From assembly GCA_964460115.1 (NCBI GenBank), contig CAYWPR010000005.1, positions 62,001 to 126,000 of the forward strand: 64,000 nt of DNA. Reading direction: 5' to 3'. The notes under the pieces are model-generated. The model had not been told where the DNA came from. It did no database searches and saw nothing but the letters and a program-made list of their open reading frames with translations. Numbering within the stretch: the first letter of the stretch is position 1; every line of letters begins with the position of its first letter. The translations under genes and the position numbers were made by a program. Below, piece by piece: positions 1 to 8,797 of the stretch. This DNA comes from JAEUJZ01 sp964460115. GTDB lineage: Bacteria > Myxococcota_A > Polyangia > Palsa-1104 > JAEUJZ01.

Positions 1-456
1 GATGAGCCGCTTTCCATCGAATATCGATTTTTTGCGCCGCATTTGGCGCACCGCCGCGGAGAGGCGAGCACCAGTGAACTGGTTCTGCCCGCGCCCTATC
101 CAGTGCTGCTTAGCCGCAACTACATTCATGTCGCGCATCGGCAGACGCCGCTTTTGCTGCACTACGTTCAGCCCACGGTGATCGATGCGCAGATTCACTT
201 GCCCAAAGGTGCGCGGCTGGTTCAATCTGCCCCTACGGTGGAGCTTTCCGAGTTTGGTCACTTCTTGCAGCAAGTCAGCTTGGCGAACTCAAACGAAAAT
301 CTGACGCTGCACGCCGAGCTGTCGCTGCCGCTTTTGCGAATCGAACCGGAACGCTATGCGCAGTTTGTCGAGTTCGCGCGTCGCATCGACGGCACCGAAG
401 AAAGCATCGCAGTGTTCACCGTTTCACCGCAAAGTGCGCTATTGATCAAGCGATGA
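1..456 (+). CDS. C-terminal end of a DUF3857/transglutaminase-type protein (partial)
   Basis: The frame is open from base 1, so this is the 3' end of a gene that begins outside the window; the internal TTG at 43 is not needed as a start. The visible 151 residues alternate short beta-strand-like stretches with the pattern Y-x-V-L-L-S-R-N-Y, LPKGARLV and a closing ERYAQFVEFARRID helix. That layout recalls the C-terminal beta domain (DUF3858-like) of large periplasmic DUF3857/transglutaminase proteins. No catalytic part is visible, so the family call rests on the tail alone. The stop overlaps the clpS start (ATGA), so the two are translationally coupled. It could be another beta-rich envelope protein. 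Confidence 0.5.
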   Translation, partial: DEPLSIEYRFFAPHLAHRRGEASTSELVLPAPYPVLLSRNYIHVAHRQTPLLLHYVQPTVIDAQIHLPKGARLVQSAPTVELSEFGHFLQQVSLANSNENLTLHAELSLPLLRIEPERYAQFVEFARRIDGTEESIAVFTVSPQSALLIKR

Positions 457-776
457 GCCGCCTGCGCCCCAAACAAGACGACACCAGCATTGTGGTGGAC
501 AAAAAAGCAGCGCCGCGGCTGAAGCCTCCGCAGATGTACAAAGTGCTGCTGCACAATGACGACTACACCTCGATGGATTTTGTCGTCGCAGTGCTACAGA
601 CGGTCTTTCATCACGGACAGGCGTCAGCAACGCGCATCATGCTGCACATCCACCATAGCGGAGTTGGCGTGGCGGGCCTTTTCCCTTACGAAATCGCCGA
701 AACCAAAGTTCGCAAAGTCTTGGCCATGGCGAAAGAAGCGGAATATCCGCTGCTTTGCACCATGGAGTCGGCTTAG
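453..776 (+). CDS. clpS: ATP-dependent Clp protease adaptor ClpS
   Basis: This 107-residue protein has the ClpS core. The segment YKVLLHNDDYTSMDFVV carries the DD pair that contacts the N-degron amino group, and it is followed by the helix with HHG and the IxLHxHxxGVGVAG strand. ClpS docks on the ClpA N-domain and hands N-end-rule substrates to ClpAP. The first 30 residues are a flexible basic tail, as in the family. Its start overlaps the upstream stop by four bases. The usual clpA partner does not follow: the next gene is on the other strand 6 bp away. Confidence 0.95.
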   Translation: MSRLRPKQDDTSIVVDKKAAPRLKPPQMYKVLLHNDDYTSMDFVVAVLQTVFHHGQASATRIMLHIHHSGVGVAGLFPYEIAETKVRKVLAMAKEAEYPLLCTMESA

Positions 777-782
777 TTCTTT

Positions 783-1418
783 TTAGCGCCGGCGCGGTTT
801 CTTTTTGGGTTTGCTCGGTGGCTTCGAAGCTGCTTTGCCTTCGGCTTCGGGGCTGGGAGTGCTGCCAGATGGTGCCGCCTCCGCCGTGCTGGCAGGGCTT
901 GTGGCGCTCGGCGGGGCGGCCGATTCGTGCTCCGGTTCGAGTGCCACCGCTGCCGCCGCAGCAACTGGTGCTTCCGGTTCGGATTTTGCCGGTGCCGCTG
1001 TGACCGCTGGCGCTTCCGGCGTAAATTTTACCGGCGGCGTTGCCAGCACCAGCGCTTCTGGCTGGGGCTTAACCACCGTCACCGCAACCACTTGCGCTTC
1101 GGAATCGGGTTTTAAAAGTGCTACTGTGTCCGTCGGCGCTTCCGGCTCAAATTCAGCGGCCGGCGCGGTCTGTAGATGCAGCTCTCGCAGCCAGCGCGGC
1201 AGCTTGGTCGCAGCGACTGGCGCCATTAGCATGCCGGCGCCGGTGCCCTCGCGCACCCGCTGAACTTGTACGGGCAATTCTTTGTCTTGGTGCGATAGCA
1301 CTAGCTGCGTTGCCACCGGCATCGGTCCCTCAAATTCGACAAACAGCCCGCCATTTTCAAAATGGATGCGAGCCCCTTTGGCGATGGGCAGCCCCTGGTA
1401 CATGACATCGACACTCAT
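783..1418 (-). CDS. PilZ-like domain protein with Ala/Pro/Glu-rich tail
   Basis: The protein has 211 residues. The first ~80 form a small beta-barrel-like domain (GLFVEF, P-MPVATQLVLS, VQVQRVREGTGAGM) that resembles a PilZ fold. It lacks the RxxxR and D/NxSxxG motifs that bind cyclic di-GMP, so any signal binding is doubtful. From about residue 85 on the chain is low-complexity, built of repeated EPEAP-type blocks, and ends in a strongly basic KPKKKPRRR tail that could touch nucleic acid or membrane. It converges on clpS and is divergent from glmS. The PilZ assignment is inference from shape; the function is unknown. Confidence 0.5.
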   Translation of the reverse strand: MSVDVMYQGLPIAKGARIHFENGGLFVEFEGPMPVATQLVLSHQDKELPVQVQRVREGTGAGMLMAPVAATKLPRWLRELHLQTAPAAEFEPEAPTDTVALLKPDSEAQVVAVTVVKPQPEALVLATPPVKFTPEAPAVTAAPAKSEPEAPVAAAAAVALEPEHESAAPPSATSPASTAEAAPSGSTPSPEAEGKAASKPPSKPKKKPRRR

Positions 1419-1531
1419 GGCCTAACAGGTTAACAAATAAAGGTTTGTCAGGGTACAAATCAGCGCCATCATTTGCGCCCTAGGCCTGCCCAGCGCATTA
1501 TTTGGCCCCTTGAAAGTGAGGCAATCAGAAC

Positions 1532-3424
1532 ATGTGTGGAATCATTGGTTACATTGGACCGCGCCAGGCCACCGAACTTCTGATAAGCGGGCTGCGACGG
1601 CTGGAGTATCGCGGATATGACTCGGCCGGCGTGGCCGTCCTTGGCGACTCGAGCGCCGATGGTTCGCGCAGCGACGAATTGACATTGAAGGTAGCTCGCT
1701 GCCGCGGCAAGCTGGGCGAGCTCGAAGCGCTTTTGGCCAATTCGGATCCGCACGCGCTCTCGGGCCACGTCGGCATCGGGCACACTCGCTGGGCCACGCA
1801 TGGCCGACCTTCCGACGAGAATGCTCATCCGCACTGCTACAAGGGCGTCGCCGTGGTGCATAACGGCATCATCGAGAATTATTTGGCCCTCAAGCAGCAG
1901 CTTTTGACAAAGGGCCATCTCTTTCAGTCGGAAACCGATACCGAGATCATCGCGCACCTGATTTACGAAGAGCTGCAGCAAGCGCCAGCCGCGGCAGGCC
2001 CTTTGCGCAGTCCGCCAGAACGGCTGCTGCAAGCGACGCGGCGGGCTTTGCGCCAGGTTCATGGGGCCTATGCCATCGTCGTGCTATCCAGCCATACCCC
2101 CGAAGAAGTGGTTTGTGCCAAAAACGCCTCGCCCCTCTGTCTGGGATTTGGCGAAGGCGAAATGTTTATCGCTTCGGATGTGCCGGCGCTGCTTGAGCAC
2201 ACGAGGCAGGTCGCGTTTCTGGAAGAGGGTGATATCGCCCAGATTACTGCTCACGGCGCGCGCATGATTGACCTTGACGGCAATCCGCGAACTCCGGAAA
2301 AGCGCACAGTGACCTGGTCGCTTTTGACCGCTGAAAAGGCCGGCTACAAGCATTTTATGCTGAAGGAAATTCATGAGCAGCCGCGCGCTGTGACCGATAC
2401 TTTGCGCGGTCGTTTGTGTCATCAGCCCGCCGATGCGCAGCTTGATGGTTTTGAAATCGATCCGCAGCAGGTGCGCCGCATTCTGCTTTTGGCCTGCGGC
2501 ACCTCCTATCATGCCGCGCTCATCGGCAGATACATGATTGAGCAGTTGGCGCGCATTCCGGTGGTCGTCGATCTGGCTTCGGAATTTCGCTATCGCGAGC
2601 CGGTCGTGCTGCCCGGCGATTTGGCCGTGGCGATTTCGCAATCGGGCGAGACGGCAGATACTTTGGCGGCGATTAAGGAAGCCAAGCAGCGCGGCGCTCG
2701 CACCTTGGCGATTGCCAACGTCGTCGATTCTTCAATTGCTCGCCTGTCGAATTCCGCGATTTATACCCATGCCGGGCCGGAAATCGGAGTGGCTTCGACC
2801 AAAGCGTTTACGACGCAGCTTCTTGCGCTATTTCTCATGGCGCTGCATTTGGGACGTCGAACTGGCGCGCTGCCCGAGGCGATGGCGGCCGAGCTTGTGC
2901 ATGAACTTTTGCTTCTGCCAACCAAAATCGCCGAGGCGGTCGAAACCGCGGCGCAGGTGCAGAGCTTGGCGCGAAAGTACGGCCATGCGCAGGACGTACT
3001 TTTTCTCGGGCGCGGACCGCAGTATCCCATTGCCCTGGAAGGAGCGTTAAAGCTCAAAGAAATTTCGTACATTCACGCCGAAGGCTATGCCGCGGGCGAA
3101 ATGAAGCATGGGCCGATAGCTCTTATCGATGAAGGTGTGCCCGTGGTGGTGCTGGCGCCCGAGGAAAAGGGATACGAGAAGGTTTTGTCAAACCTCAGCG
3201 AAGTGAAAGCGCGCGGCGGTCGCGTCATTGCCGTGGCTACCACCGGCGACATGGCGCTGCGTCAGCTTGCCGACGATATCATCGAAGTGCCCAAAGCTGC
3301 GCCGCTGCTTTTGCCGCTGCTGACCGTCGTCCCTTTGCAGCTATTTGCCTACTATGTGGCCGATTTCAAAGGCACCGACGTGGATCAGCCGCGCAATCTG
3401 GCCAAATCCGTCACAGTGGAGTAG
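1532..3424 (+). CDS. glmS: Glutamine--fructose-6-phosphate aminotransferase (isomerizing)
   Basis: GlmS makes glucosamine-6-phosphate from fructose-6-phosphate and glutamine, the entry to peptidoglycan and LPS amino sugars. The 630-residue chain starts MCGIIGYIG, leaving Cys2 as the N-terminal nucleophile of the glutaminase domain. GHTRWATHG and the ETDTEIIAHL helix follow. Two SIS sugar-isomerase domains fill the second half (CGTSYHAA, SQSGETADT, STKAFTTQL, GRGPQYPIALEGALKLKE), and the chain ends DQPRNLAKSVTVE as in the family. A GAGG lies upstream of the ATG. Length is normal (about 610). No glmS ribozyme is apparent in the 110 bp leader. The next gene starts 2 bp after the stop. Confidence 0.97.
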   Translation: MCGIIGYIGPRQATELLISGLRRLEYRGYDSAGVAVLGDSSADGSRSDELTLKVARCRGKLGELEALLANSDPHALSGHVGIGHTRWATHGRPSDENAHPHCYKGVAVVHNGIIENYLALKQQLLTKGHLFQSETDTEIIAHLIYEELQQAPAAAGPLRSPPERLLQATRRALRQVHGAYAIVVLSSHTPEEVVCAKNASPLCLGFGEGEMFIASDVPALLEHTRQVAFLEEGDIAQITAHGARMIDLDGNPRTPEKRTVTWSLLTAEKAGYKHFMLKEIHEQPRAVTDTLRGRLCHQPADAQLDGFEIDPQQVRRILLLACGTSYHAALIGRYMIEQLARIPVVVDLASEFRYREPVVLPGDLAVAISQSGETADTLAAIKEAKQRGARTLAIANVVDSSIARLSNSAIYTHAGPEIGVASTKAFTTQLLALFLMALHLGRRTGALPEAMAAELVHELLLLPTKIAEAVETAAQVQSLARKYGHAQDVLFLGRGPQYPIALEGALKLKEISYIHAEGYAAGEMKHGPIALIDEGVPVVVLAPEEKGYEKVLSNLSEVKARGGRVIAVATTGDMALRQLADDIIEVPKAAPLLLPLLTVVPLQLFAYYVADFKGTDVDQPRNLAKSVTVE

Positions 3425-3426
3425 AA

Positions 3427-4041
3427 GTGAAGATCATGGACGCGCCTGCTACCCGATCCGAGGAGCATAACGATTTGGCGGTGCTCATCGGTGCCGGCGC
3501 CGAGGCGAGTACTCTTTCGGCCTATTTGGATGGACTGTCGCCCGAGGCCAGGCGGCACGAAGTGCAAGCTTTGCCCGGGGCGCTGCTGCCGCTTTTGTAC
3601 ACGCGCTGTCAGACGGCGCCGCCGCTGCGCCCAGAAGACCTAGTGCCCGCGGCGCTGGCAAGCGGACAGACTGTGCGCTTTGCCGGCGCCAACAATCTGC
3701 CGCTGTTTCGCCACTTCGAGAAGCGCTTTGCGCGTACACCGAGCGGCACCGTCATTGGCTACAATTTTCAGCGCCTCAGCGCAATCACCGGACCCGGTTA
3801 TTTTACCGTATCGCCGGCCGGGTCCGAGCTTCTGTTTGACTACACCGCCTTACCCGCCGCTTCGGATGTTCCGTCTTTTTGGCCGCAAGTCCAGCCCAAC
3901 CACAAAGGGCTGTCGTTCTTTATCTATAAGAACCTGCACGACTTTTGCCGTCGCGTCGCCCAAGATGTGATCATTGGCCATGCGACGCGCCTGGGTAAAA
4001 ATCTGCCGCAATACTTCGTGCTAGCGCGAACCGGTGAATAG
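3427..4041 (+). CDS. Conserved-looking protein of unknown function downstream of glmS
   Basis: I do not recognise this 204-residue protein. The start is probably the GTG, because GGAG sits 5 bases before it inside the end of glmS; an ATG three codons later is the alternative. The chain is soluble, with no signal peptide. The N-terminal half is helical and acidic. The middle has RFAGANNLPLFRHFEKRF and the C-terminal part has YNFQRLSAITGPGYF and KGLSFFIYKNLHDFCRR. Coupling to glmS suggests co-expression with amino-sugar synthesis, but nothing in the sequence names a reaction. Confidence 0.7.
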   Translation: MKIMDAPATRSEEHNDLAVLIGAGAEASTLSAYLDGLSPEARRHEVQALPGALLPLLYTRCQTAPPLRPEDLVPAALASGQTVRFAGANNLPLFRHFEKRFARTPSGTVIGYNFQRLSAITGPGYFTVSPAGSELLFDYTALPAASDVPSFWPQVQPNHKGLSFFIYKNLHDFCRRVAQDVIIGHATRLGKNLPQYFVLARTGE

Positions 4042-4107
4042 GCCTCTTGCTAAATCGACGGGAAGCCGCAGACTAGTTCTCGAACAGCTCGATAGGGGAG
4101 TTTTGCA

Positions 4108-4818
4108 ATGTCACTCATGTCCGCTACTGAAAAACTTTTTGGTACCACCACCCTGGACGAGCACCAGGCCGCAGTGGCCAAAAAGACCTATGCTCTACTT
4201 AGCCTCAGCGTCGCCGGTGCAATATTTGGCGGCTATACCGGCGCCACCAATATGTCTCTGGCGATGTTTTTCGGCAGTGGCATAGGCTGGCTCACCGCCA
4301 TCGTACTTATCAACGTCATTCCGTACATTGCGCTGTGGGCTGCGGAGCGCAATCCCACCGTGGGACTTGTGGCTTTGGCGGCCGATGGATTTTTGTCGGG
4401 ATTGGCGATATCGCCGCTGCTTTATGTGGCGCGCATGCTGGCGCCGGAAATGATTCTGGCTGCCGCCGGGGTCACGGCCGCCGTATTTTTGGCGGTGACC
4501 GGCTACATTATGGTGACGCGCGACCGCTTTTCGGCACCATCGGGCTTGATGGTCGGAATCATGGCCAGCATTGTGGTGGCCATTTTGCTAAACACGCTGT
4601 TTTTGCATGACACGGCAATCGGGATGGGGCTCGCGATTCTGATTAGCATCGCTATTGGAATCTTTGGCGTCTTTATCCTGGTCTATGCAACCAGCGACGT
4701 TCTGAACAATCCCGACTTCAACAGCCCGATTCGCGGCGCGCTCATGCTATTTGCGGCGCTGTTTAACATCTTCGTGAGCACGCTGCGCTTGTTTCTTAGC
4801 TTCTCCTCCCGCGACTAA
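4108..4818 (+). CDS. Bax inhibitor-1 / YccA-family membrane protein
   Basis: The 236-residue protein has about seven hydrophobic helices after a short cytosolic N-terminus (TTTLDEHQAAVAKKTYALL), which is the layout of the BI-1/YccA/YbhL family. The last helices carry GIFGVFILVYATSDVLNNP and GALMLFAALFNIFVSTLRL; the N-x-x-x-x-x-x-GAL..L..D/N-x-F pattern is typical of the family C-terminus. Bacterial members are inner-membrane proteins implicated in Ca2+/H+ leak or, for YccA, FtsH modulation; which applies here is unknown. GGGGAG precedes the ATG at good spacing. It converges on xylH with a 23 bp overlap of 3' ends. Confidence 0.85.
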   Translation: MSLMSATEKLFGTTTLDEHQAAVAKKTYALLSLSVAGAIFGGYTGATNMSLAMFFGSGIGWLTAIVLINVIPYIALWAAERNPTVGLVALAADGFLSGLAISPLLYVARMLAPEMILAAAGVTAAVFLAVTGYIMVTRDRFSAPSGLMVGIMASIVVAILLNTLFLHDTAIGMGLAILISIAIGIFGVFILVYATSDVLNNPDFNSPIRGALMLFAALFNIFVSTLRLFLSFSSRD

Positions 4819-5932
4819 TCGCTACGTCCATAAAGGCGGCCAGTCCCAGCACTGCGCCGCGCGCGATATAGCGTGCTTCTGGGGGAACTGCCAAAAGAGA
4901 CAGACCGTTTAGCAGCGCTGCCATGATGAATCCACCAAGCAGCACACCTGGCACGCTGCCACGTCCGCCGCGCAGACTGGCGCCGCCGATTACACAGGCG
5001 GCCACTGCATCTAGTTCCATAAGCTCTCCTACCGTGGTGGTCGAAGCTCCAGCATAGGCAGTCTGCAGAAATCCGGTCAACGCCACCACGCCGCCCATAA
5101 GCGTAAAGGCGCCAAGCACCACCTTGCGCACCGGAATGCCCGACAATATCGCGGCTTCTTCATTGCCGCCAATGGCGTAAAGATAGCGTCCAAAGCGCGT
5201 ATGTCGCGTCAGCGTGTGCACGAGCAAAGCCATGCCGGCCAAAAGCAGCGCCGAAAGCGGCAATCCGCGAAATTCAGCGCACAGAAGTACCAAGGCAAAG
5301 ATGGCCTGGCTGCACACGAGCCAGGTCAGAAATAAAATCTCGCCATCGACATGCAAGCTGCTGTGTAGACGGTGCGCGTGGTAGCGGCGCAGCTTGGCGT
5401 AAGCAAGCAGCAAAATCACCCCGGCAGCCAAAAAAAAGCTGTGCCGCGGCGGCAGATAATAGGTGGTCAGCGCACTGTACAGATTGGTCACCCCGCCCGA
5501 ACTGACCGGCACCGTGGTATTGGCGATGATGAGTAGAAACAGACCCTTGTAGACAAGCAAACCGCCCAACGTGACGATAAACGCCGGAATTCCAGGCAAA
5601 ACAATCAGCATGCCCATGGCTCGCCACAAACCAAGGGCCGCTGCCAAGGCCAAAAGCAGCGCCAAGCCCGCCGGCAGATGACCCCGGGTGACAAGCACCG
5701 CCGCGATGCCGCCTATAAGTCCGACTCCGCTACCTGCCGCCAGGTCCACGTGACCGGGCAAAATGATAAGCAGCATGCCCAGGGAAAGCACGCTGGTGAT
5801 AGAGAACTCGATGATCAGCATGCTGAGGTTTCTGGCCGTCAGAAACTGCGGAGCGCACAGCGCAAAAAAGAAAAGAACCAAGGCCAGCATCAAGCCAAGC
5901 GAGAGCTCGCGCCAGTTGGAAAATCCTTTCAC
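4796..5932 (-). CDS. xylH: Sugar ABC transporter permease, XylH type
   Basis: This 378-residue permease has about ten membrane segments. The BPD_transp_2 signature is visible around GMLLIILPGHVDLAAGSGVGLIGG, and the EAA-like loop is LSGIPVRKVVLGAFTLMGG. The C-terminus (ASLRGGRGSVPGVLLGG) is also typical of the XylH/RbsC group. The length and the extended middle loop fit XylH better than RbsC. Its start overlaps the xylG stop (ATGA), so it is the last gene of xylF-xylG-xylH. Substrate specificity rests on the neighbouring binding protein. Confidence 0.9.
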   Translation of the reverse strand: MKGFSNWRELSLGLMLALVLFFFALCAPQFLTARNLSMLIIEFSITSVLSLGMLLIILPGHVDLAAGSGVGLIGGIAAVLVTRGHLPAGLALLLALAAALGLWRAMGMLIVLPGIPAFIVTLGGLLVYKGLFLLIIANTTVPVSSGGVTNLYSALTTYYLPPRHSFFLAAGVILLLAYAKLRRYHAHRLHSSLHVDGEILFLTWLVCSQAIFALVLLCAEFRGLPLSALLLAGMALLVHTLTRHTRFGRYLYAIGGNEEAAILSGIPVRKVVLGAFTLMGGVVALTGFLQTAYAGASTTTVGELMELDAVAACVIGGASLRGGRGSVPGVLLGGFIMAALLNGLSLLAVPPEARYIARGAVLGLAAFMDVAISRGRRS

Positions 5933-7560
5933 GAGCGAACCTCCGCAAGCGCGGGGGCCTTGTGACCAAGAGCCGCGGCGAGTAAGGCTTCGGCGGAAAT
6001 CGTCGAGTTGCGCGCAGTAAATTCGCCCGCTTGCGCACCGTTATGCAGCATGAGAATGCGATCACAAAGTCCCAGAAGCTCGGGCAATTCTGAAGAGACC
6101 ATCAGCACCGCCATTCCTTTGTGGCATAGCTCTACAAGCAGCTCGTAAATCTCTTGCCGGGCCCCCACATCGATGCCGCGGGTCGGCTCATCGAGCAGCA
6201 AAAGCTGAGGCTCGGTCAATAGCGCCTTGCCGAGCACTACTTTTTGCTGATTGCCGCCCGACAAAGTACGTGCCGCCACGCGCAGCGTGTGCTCTAGCGC
6301 CGCCGCCGAACGTAGCTGTAGCTGCTTGGCCATGTGCAGGTTGCGCTTCGCTTCGACCGATTCATGAATGTAGCCGGCTTGTCCGACAAGGCGTTCGCGA
6401 GGGACCTGAGCGCTGCGCCTCCTATTCATGTCGCGAAGTACGCTTAGCACCGACAAAGACAAATTAAAGTTCACCGATTCGTCCATGCACAGCCCATAGC
6501 GCCGTCGGTCCTCGCTAAGCAGCGCCACGCCGGCGCTTAGGGCTTCTGCCGGAGATTGCGGCGCAAAAGGCTGGCCTGCCAGACAAACCTGTCCGCTTAG
6601 GCGTTTGCCAAAGGCGCCGTACAAGTGCAGCAAAAGCTCGGTACGTCCGGCGCCAAGAAGGCCGCCGATGCCGACGATCTCGCCCGGCTTTAGGGCCAGC
6701 GAGATACCGCGCAGCCGCGGCGTACGCTCGGCGAATTCGGCTTTCGAATCGGCCACCGTTAAGTCTTGCAGCAAAAGCAGCGGCGGCGCGGAATTCTCAA
6801 GGCGTGGACGGCGAGGCGGATACAGCTCGGAAACGGCCCGCCCGCACATGGCGGCAATCACGGTTGCCGTAGTCACGCTGGCCGCCGAGCGCGTAAAGAC
6901 GCTGCCGCCGTCGCGCAGCACCGTGATGCGATCCGCGATGGCGAAGACCTCATCGAGCTTGTGCGAAATATAAATACACGCCGTGCCGCGGGCCCGTAGC
7001 TCACGCAATAGAGCAAGCAGCTTTTCGGTCTCGCGTTCGCTGAGCGCAGCGGTGGGCTCGTCCAGAATCAGGATGCGCGAACGTCGAGTCAGCGCCTTGG
7101 CGATTTCGACGAGCTGCTTCTGCCCAATGCCGAGCTTGTGCACCGGAGTGCGCGGATCTAGTTCGATGTCAAACGATGCGAGTAGCTCTTGCGCTTGCGC
7201 CAGCATGCGCTTTTCGTTCAGGAAAAAGCGAAAGGGTCCAGTGACTGGCTCGTCGCCAAGAAAGATGTTCTCGGCGACGCTGAGTCCTTCACAAAGGGCC
7301 AATTCCTGATAGATGACGGCAATTCCGGCGGCGGCGGCATCCGCATGGGTAAAAAAGCGTGCCGGTTGCTCGTCCAGTTCATACGCGCCTAAAAAGCTGC
7401 CGGCAGGGTGCACCCCTGACAAAATTTTGATGAGAGTGGACTTGCCGGCGCCATTTTCGCCGCAGAGCGCATGGATTTCGCGCGGCTGCAGATCAAAGTT
7501 CACGCTATCTAGCGCCACCACTCCGCCAAAGGTCTTTCGTATGCCGCGCAGGCGCAGCAA
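5929..7560 (-). CDS. xylG: Sugar ABC transporter ATP-binding protein, XylG type
   Basis: The 543-residue protein holds two ABC modules. The first has Walker A GENGAGKST (about residues 34-42), signature LGIGQKQLVEIAKAL and Walker B RILILDEPTAAL. The second has the degenerate P-loop GLLGAGRTELL typical of MglA/XylG/RbsA, signature LSGGNQQKVVLGKAL and Walker B LLLLDEPTRGID. It powers sugar import through XylH. Length slightly exceeds the usual ~510. It starts 1 bp after the xylF stop and overlaps xylH, so the three are one unit. Confidence 0.93.
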   Translation of the reverse strand: MLRLRGIRKTFGGVVALDSVNFDLQPREIHALCGENGAGKSTLIKILSGVHPAGSFLGAYELDEQPARFFTHADAAAAGIAVIYQELALCEGLSVAENIFLGDEPVTGPFRFFLNEKRMLAQAQELLASFDIELDPRTPVHKLGIGQKQLVEIAKALTRRSRILILDEPTAALSERETEKLLALLRELRARGTACIYISHKLDEVFAIADRITVLRDGGSVFTRSAASVTTATVIAAMCGRAVSELYPPRRPRLENSAPPLLLLQDLTVADSKAEFAERTPRLRGISLALKPGEIVGIGGLLGAGRTELLLHLYGAFGKRLSGQVCLAGQPFAPQSPAEALSAGVALLSEDRRRYGLCMDESVNFNLSLSVLSVLRDMNRRRSAQVPRERLVGQAGYIHESVEAKRNLHMAKQLQLRSAAALEHTLRVAARTLSGGNQQKVVLGKALLTEPQLLLLDEPTRGIDVGARQEIYELLVELCHKGMAVLMVSSELPELLGLCDRILMLHNGAQAGEFTARNSTISAEALLAAALGHKAPALAEVRS

Positions 7561-7561
7561 C

Positions 7562-8716
7562 TTAATTCCCTGGCGCTTGCAACGCGGCCTGGCTGTGAAA
7601 GCCGTCTTTTACCACCGTGTTCAAAAGATTTTGCCGATCGACCGCGATGACATCGACAAAGATCGAAGGAACCTGGCGTCGGCCATTGTCCACTTCAGCG
7701 GTGGCAATGATGGGTTTGCCGGTGGCCATGGCCACGGCTACTTCCGCGGCGCGATGGGCCAGTTGCGAAAGCGGTTTGTAGACGGTCATGGTCTGCGTTC
7801 CGGCCAAAATGCGCTGACATGCCGTCAGCTCGGCATCCTGTCCGGTAAGGACGATGGACGGCGAATTGGCGCTTGCGGCCGGCATTGCCCAAAGACCTTC
7901 TTCTAAGAGCGCTTGCGCGGCGCCGCCCGCGGTGCCGTCATTGGGCGCCAAAATGCCCACAATGCCGCTTACTCCATCGTTCTGCGCGACGCGCGTGAGC
8001 GCGGCATTGACGATACGTTTGGCTTGCTCGGGTTTCCATTCGTCTACCCAGTCCTCGTGGGCGACGACGAGCTTTGCGGCCGTCAAAAGCGGCTGCAAAA
8101 CTTGGTCCTGCCCCTGTTTAATCAAGTGGGCGTTGTGGTCGGTTTTGGCACCGTGTAGTCGAATGATTTGTCCGGGGCCTTTCGCCGGCAAGTGCAGGTG
8201 GTCGATGAGATAGCGGGCCTGCAGGGCCCCGACCTTTTTGGCGTCAAAGCTGATGTAAAAGTCGAGGTCACAATTTGGAATCAGCCGATCGTAGGCGATG
8301 ACCGAAATATTGGCGGCATGGGCCAGCCCGACCGCTTTGGCCATTGCTGCGCCGTCGTGCGGGACGATGACGAGGACATCGACGCGACTTGTGATCAGCG
8401 ACTCGACATCGTGTACCTGCTGGATGTCGTTGCTGTTGGCCGCCAGATCAATGACTCGAGCGCCCAGCGCCTGCGCCCGGGCGATGAAGGCCGCGCGATC
8501 TCGCTGCCAGCGCTCTTCCTTCAGCGTATCAAAGGACAAACCAATCGTCGGCTGACGCTGGGCCGAGCCCATCGCCGCGGAATTTGACGCTCCGCGCCGG
8601 CTGAGTAGCACCCCAATGAGCACGCTGAGAAACAGCGAGCTTAGGACGAGGAGCATCCGCAGACGTGCGCCTGTGGGTAGGTTTGGCTTCTCAGAAGCGG
8701 ACAATCGCTGCGTCAC
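7562..8716 (-). CDS. xylF: D-xylose-type ABC transporter substrate-binding protein
   Basis: The periplasmic-binding fold matches XylF closely: GLSFDTLKEERWQRDR, VDVLVIVPHDG, AYDRLIPNCDLDFYISFD, NDGTAGGAAQAL, LTGQDAELTACQRI and AGTQTMTVYKPL recur in the E. coli protein at the same places. Instead of a cleavable signal, the N-terminus has ~20 polar residues, then one hydrophobic helix followed by RRGAS, so the protein may stay membrane-anchored. The start used is a GTG; an ATG at 8656 just before the hydrophobic helix is an alternative. No xylose isomerase or kinase gene lies nearby, so pentose is the likely rather than proven ligand. Confidence 0.9.
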   Translation of the reverse strand: MTQRLSASEKPNLPTGARLRMLLVLSSLFLSVLIGVLLSRRGASNSAAMGSAQRQPTIGLSFDTLKEERWQRDRAAFIARAQALGARVIDLAANSNDIQQVHDVESLITSRVDVLVIVPHDGAAMAKAVGLAHAANISVIAYDRLIPNCDLDFYISFDAKKVGALQARYLIDHLHLPAKGPGQIIRLHGAKTDHNAHLIKQGQDQVLQPLLTAAKLVVAHEDWVDEWKPEQAKRIVNAALTRVAQNDGVSGIVGILAPNDGTAGGAAQALLEEGLWAMPAASANSPSIVLTGQDAELTACQRILAGTQTMTVYKPLSQLAHRAAEVAVAMATGKPIIATAEVDNGRRQVPSIFVDVIAVDRQNLLNTVVKDGFHSQAALQAPGN

Positions 8717-8729
8717 GGGCGCAAAGTAG

Positions 8730-8746
8730 GCGCCTGCCGCCGGCGC
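8730..8746. terminator. Small GC hairpin between cytochrome gene and xylF
   Basis: GCGCC and GGCGC can pair around a 7-base loop. It lies between the end of the cytochrome gene and the start of xylF, both on the minus strand. There is no U-tract, so it is at best a weak terminator or transcript-end structure. Confidence 0.2.
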
Positions 8747-8797
8747 TGCAACTAGATTTTGCGCAGTCTCAGCGAATTTGCGATGGGCGCGGGCTGG

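Noticed and set aside
1419..1531. glmS ribozyme or leader riboswitch before glmS
   Set aside because: No conserved ribozyme core is visible in the 113 bases, and the element is typical of Firmicutes. A TTGTCA/ATCATT pair at 1445-1473 is too weak to call a promoter.
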